Shown: in pieces, positions 6,130 to 7,976 of the stretch
How positions within the stretch are numbered: the stretch's first letter is position 1
How the letters are laid out: every line of letters begins with the position of its first letter
Source: Flavobacteriaceae bacterium
GTDB taxonomy: Bacteria > Bacteroidota > Bacteroidia > Flavobacteriales > Flavobacteriaceae
Length of the DNA: 7,976 nt
Assembly: GCA_947472705.1 (NCBI GenBank)
Contig: CANJDA010000099.1
Span: forward strand, 1 to 7,976
Direction: 5' to 3'
Program-made: the position numbers and the translations under genes
Notes under the pieces: model-generated
The model's input: only the letters and a program-made list of their open reading frames with translations
Told to the model about the DNA's origin: nothing
The model's database searches: none

Positions 6130-6696
6130 ATGAAAAACTTAAAAACTATTGCAATTGCATTATTAGTAGCTTTTGGAACAACTGTAACTACTGGACAAAA
6201 TAAAAAAGTTAATGCAGAAAAAAGTACCATCACTTGGTTAGGGAAAAAAGTTACAGGCGAACACAGCGGAACTGTTAACCTTAAAGAGGGAATTTTAATT
6301 TTCCAAAAAGGAAAAGTAACTGGAGGAAATTTTACTGTAGATATGACTTCATTAACTTCGACTGATTTATCCGGAGATTGGAAAGACAAATTAAACGGTC
6401 ACTTAAAATCAGAAGATTTCTTTGGTACTGAAAAAAACCCTACAGCTACTTTAAAATTTACGAGAATAGCTGCCAAATCAAATGGAATTTATACTGTCAC
6501 AGGTGATTTAACAATAAAAGGAATTACTAATCCTGTGACTTTTGATTTGACAACTAAAGCTAATACAGCATCTGCTTCATTAAAAATCAACAGAACTAAA
6601 TACGGAATTAAATATGGTTCTGGTAGTTTCTTTGATAATTTAGGTGACAAAACTATCAATGATGATTTTGATTTAACTGTTAATCTACAGTTCTAA
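6130..6696 (+). CDS. Periplasmic YceI-family lipid-binding protein
   Basis: The 188-residue precursor starts with a Sec signal peptide (about residues 1-22, cleavage near VTTGQ). The mature YceI domain is complete: STITWLGKKVTGEHSGTV (32-49), DMTSL, the SEDFFGTEKNPTATLKF region (94-110), GDLTIKGIT (125-132), and the C-terminal INRTKYGIKYGSGSFF (153-168). YceI proteins are lipocalin-like beta barrels that bind isoprenoid or quinone-type lipids in their cavity. The physiological role in Bacteroidota is unclear. It is the last gene of the marR operon, 26 bases after the nitroreductase, and is followed by a strong terminator. No promoter element is visible in the short gap before it, so it probably depends on the marR promoter. 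Confidence 0.93.
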   Translation: MKNLKTIAIALLVAFGTTVTTGQNKKVNAEKSTITWLGKKVTGEHSGTVNLKEGILIFQKGKVTGGNFTVDMTSLTSTDLSGDWKDKLNGHLKSEDFFGTEKNPTATLKFTRIAAKSNGIYTVTGDLTIKGITNPVTFDLTTKANTASASLKINRTKYGIKYGSGSFFDNLGDKTINDDFDLTVNLQF

Positions 6697-6723
6697 CAAT
6701 AAGGGAACTATTGCTATGAAAAG

Positions 6724-6756
6724 AAAAACCTCGAAAAGAAATTTTCGAGGTTTTTT
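6724..6756 (+). terminator. Intrinsic terminator closing the marR operon
   Basis: A perfect 14-bp stem pairs AAAAACCTCGAAAA (6724-6737) with TTTTCGAGGTTTTT (6742-6755) around the tetraloop GAAA (6738-6741), then continues into a T run. It starts 28 bases after the YceI stop codon. The GNRA-type loop adds stability. The flanking A and T runs make it symmetrical, so it could work in both directions. Confidence 0.93.
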
Positions 6757-6803
6757 GTTTTAAAAAAATGGTCATCTTTGTAAATTGAATTATTAAATTA
6801 AAG

Positions 6804-7373
6804 ATGATTAATATCGCCATTATTGATAATTACGACAGCTTTACCTACAATTTAGCACACTATCTTGAATCCTTAAATGCTGAAGTATTTGTGTTTAGGA
6901 ATGATGAATTTGAACTTGATGATTTACTTCCATTTCATAAAATATTATTATCTCCAGGACCCGGTTTGCCAAATGAGGCAGGATTACTTAAAAAGGTAAT
7001 TTCAACCTACGCTCCTACAAAAAGCATCCTCGGAATTTGTCTAGGTCATCAAGCTATAGCTGAAGTTTTTGATTCTAATTTAATCAACTTAAAATCAATA
7101 CTTCATGGAGTCTCTTCTAAAGTAGAAATTATTGTAAATGATGAAATATTATTTAATGGCATCGACTCAATATTCGAAGTAGGACATTACCATTCTTGGG
7201 TAGTTGACCCACAATCATTATCAGAAAACCTGCAAATCACATCTAAAAACGAAAATGGATATGTAATGTCAATAAGGCATCGAAATTTTGATGTAAAAGG
7301 CATTCAATTTCACCCCGAAAGCATCCTAACTCAGCACGGAAAATTGATATTAAAAAACTGGCTCGAAAACTAA
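6804..7373 (+). CDS. pabA: Glutamine amidotransferase subunit, PabA/TrpG type (aminodeoxychorismate/anthranilate synthase component II)
   Basis: This 189-residue protein is a class I glutamine amidotransferase of normal length for PabA/TrpG. It opens with IAIIDNYDSFTYNL (4-17). The oxyanion/glutamine loop is SPGPGLPNEAG (50-60). The catalytic triad is Cys79 in GICLGHQ, His170 and Glu172 in FHPES. YHSW (129-132) is the synthase-interaction region. It releases ammonia from glutamine for a chorismate-using partner (PabB or TrpE), which is not in the window. Because no trp genes flank it and it stands alone, PabA of folate synthesis is somewhat more likely than TrpG, but many such subunits serve both. 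A weak -7-like CATCTTTG (6773-6780) lies 23 bases before the ATG. No Shine-Dalgarno is seen. Confidence 0.9.
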   Translation: MINIAIIDNYDSFTYNLAHYLESLNAEVFVFRNDEFELDDLLPFHKILLSPGPGLPNEAGLLKKVISTYAPTKSILGICLGHQAIAEVFDSNLINLKSILHGVSSKVEIIVNDEILFNGIDSIFEVGHYHSWVVDPQSLSENLQITSKNENGYVMSIRHRNFDVKGIQFHPESILTQHGKLILKNWLEN

Positions 7374-7448
7374 ATACCAATATTATAAGCTATTTATAAC
7401 TTTACATAAATTGCTTTAAATATTTAATTATAAACATTTTAAATTATA

Positions 7449-7476
7449 GCAATAGAATTTGTCTATCATGCTTTTT
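7449..7476 (+). terminator. Weak terminator-like hairpin downstream of the amidotransferase gene
   Basis: GCA-ATAGA (7449-7456) can pair with TCTAT (7462-7466) and TGC (7469-7471) across a two-base CA bulge, with a 5-base loop, followed by CTTTTT. It lies about 75 bases after the stop codon and is GC-poor, so efficiency is doubtful. No better candidate exists between the two genes. The rest of 7374-7500 is AT-rich, with nothing else I can support. Confidence 0.25.
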
Positions 7477-7501
7477 AGATTAATAAAATGTTAAATCTGC
7501 A

Positions 7502-7534
7502 TCAAACAAACGTTTAATTTAAACAACTGTTTAA
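7502..7534. promoter_or_regulatory. Tandem palindromic operators upstream of tetR
   Basis: TCAAACAAACGTTTAA (7502-7517) and TTAAACAACTGTTTAA (7519-7534) match at 13 of 16 positions and start 17 bp apart. The second is a perfect dyad with 7-bp arms around AC; the first contains the perfect palindrome AAACGTTT (7508-7515). A third dyad, GTTTAA-T-TTAAAC (7512-7524), spans the junction. The downstream copy runs into the -7 element of tetR, the typical place for a TetR autorepression site. Binding by this TetR is inference. Confidence 0.6.
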
Positions 7535-7539
7535 CTTTG
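7532..7539 (+). promoter_or_regulatory. -7 promoter element for tetR
   Basis: TAACTTTG fits TAnnTTTG and lies 24 bases before the tetR ATG at 7564. No TTTG or TTG is visible at the matching -33 distance; that position is taken by the first palindrome copy. The promoter may therefore be intrinsically weak. Confidence 0.55.
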
Positions 7540-7563
7540 CTTACTATTTATTAAAAAACTGAA

Positions 7564-7976
7564 ATGATTGAATTTAATGAAAAGCAAATTGAAATTCTTC
7601 AAGTAGCAGAACAGCTGTTTGCAGAAGATGGTTTTGATGGAACATCTGTTAGAGATATTGCCAAAAAAGCCAACATCAACATTGCCATGATATCCTATTA
7701 TTTTGGTTCTAAAGAAAAAATGTTGGAAGCGTTAATCTTAAACAGAATTTCGGATATGCGTTTGCAATTGGAAAGTTTATACAACGAAAACATTCCGCCT
7801 TTCGAAAAAGTTGACAAAATGGTGGAGCTTTACATAAGCCGTATCAATGAAAACCGTTGCATCTACCAAATTCTCCATTTTGAGTTTTCGACAAAAAAAA
7901 GAGAATTGAACTTTGATAGTTTTACCGAAATGAAGAAAAGCAATTTGGAAACATTCAAAAGTATTATCAAAGAGGG
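7564..7976 (+). CDS. TetR-family transcriptional regulator, 5' part (cut by the window edge)
   Basis: The frame starts at ATG 7564 and is open to the last base, giving 137 complete codons. The N-terminal DNA-binding domain is typical: a first helix ILQVAEQLFAEDGFDGTSV (11-29), then the helix-turn-helix in RDIAKKANINIAMISYYFGSKEKML (30-54), with the hallmark SYYFGSKEKM that ends the recognition helix. The ligand-binding helices that follow (from about 55) are incomplete. Many Bacteroidota regulators of this kind stand ahead of TolC/HlyD/RND efflux genes; such genes would be downstream, outside the window, and that is only an expectation. Tandem palindromes and a -7 element upstream suggest autoregulation. 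The ligand cannot be told from the sequence. Confidence 0.92.
   Translation, partial: MIEFNEKQIEILQVAEQLFAEDGFDGTSVRDIAKKANINIAMISYYFGSKEKMLEALILNRISDMRLQLESLYNENIPPFEKVDKMVELYISRINENRCIYQILHFEFSTKKRELNFDSFTEMKKSNLETFKSIIKE

Noticed and set aside
6117..6389. 90-codon open frame on the minus strand
   Set aside because: It is antisense to the YceI gene, which has a signal peptide and full domain motifs; the antisense frame has no recognisable features.
6716..6763. 15-residue open frame ATG-AAA-AGA... running through the terminator
   Set aside because: Its codons are the terminator stem and T-run themselves, and no ribosome-binding signal or conservation can be argued.
6754..6780. TTTG-N15-CATCTTTG as a promoter for the amidotransferase gene
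   Set aside because: The -7 box has a mismatch at its first base and the spacing is too short; the TTTG is part of the terminator tail. Mentioned only as a weak possibility under the gene.

Overview
The window is AT-rich DNA that looks like a chromosomal piece of a flavobacterium (family Flavobacteriaceae, phylum Bacteroidota). This rests on the protein families, on signal peptides ending in Ser-Gln or Gly-Gln, on start codons without Shine-Dalgarno sequences, and on several matches to the Bacteroidota -7 promoter element TAnnTTTG. The genus is an inference. Gene density is high, and no intergenic stretch exceeds 200 bases. I see no tRNA, rRNA, insertion sequence, CRISPR array or phage gene.

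Layout, left to right. (a) The 3' end of a secreted M43 (pappalysin/cytophagalysin-type) zinc metalloprotease, closed by a strong intrinsic terminator. (b) A two-gene unit on +: a class I SAM-dependent methyltransferase with a THUMP-like C-terminus, then, after 3 bases, a small secreted protein of unknown function. (c) A convergent minus-strand block, read from right to left: a single-domain rhodanese, a type II NADH:quinone dehydrogenase and a VanX-type D-Ala-D-Ala dipeptidase lipoprotein. The dipeptidase stop codon overlaps the stop codon of the unknown secreted gene. (d) A 185-base divergent promoter region. (e) A plus-strand operon of a MarR regulator, an NfsB-like nitroreductase and a periplasmic YceI-family protein, closed by a hairpin with a GAAA loop. 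(f) A stand-alone glutamine amidotransferase (PabA/TrpG type) for folate or tryptophan synthesis. (g) The first 137 codons of a TetR-family regulator, cut by the window edge.

How they may work together: the marR-nitroreductase-yceI operon and the divergent rhodanese-ndh unit share a redox/quinone theme. Nitroreductases and NDH-2 both reduce quinone-like substrates, and YceI proteins bind isoprenoid lipids. The promoter region between them holds two near-identical palindromic sites exactly 30 bp apart, on the -33 and -7 elements of marR, and the same octamer lies on the predicted rhodanese promoter. The tetR gene has its own pair of tandem, near-identical palindromes. These regulatory architectures are the most interesting signals here. 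The genes belong to known families, and I find no convincing new multi-gene system.
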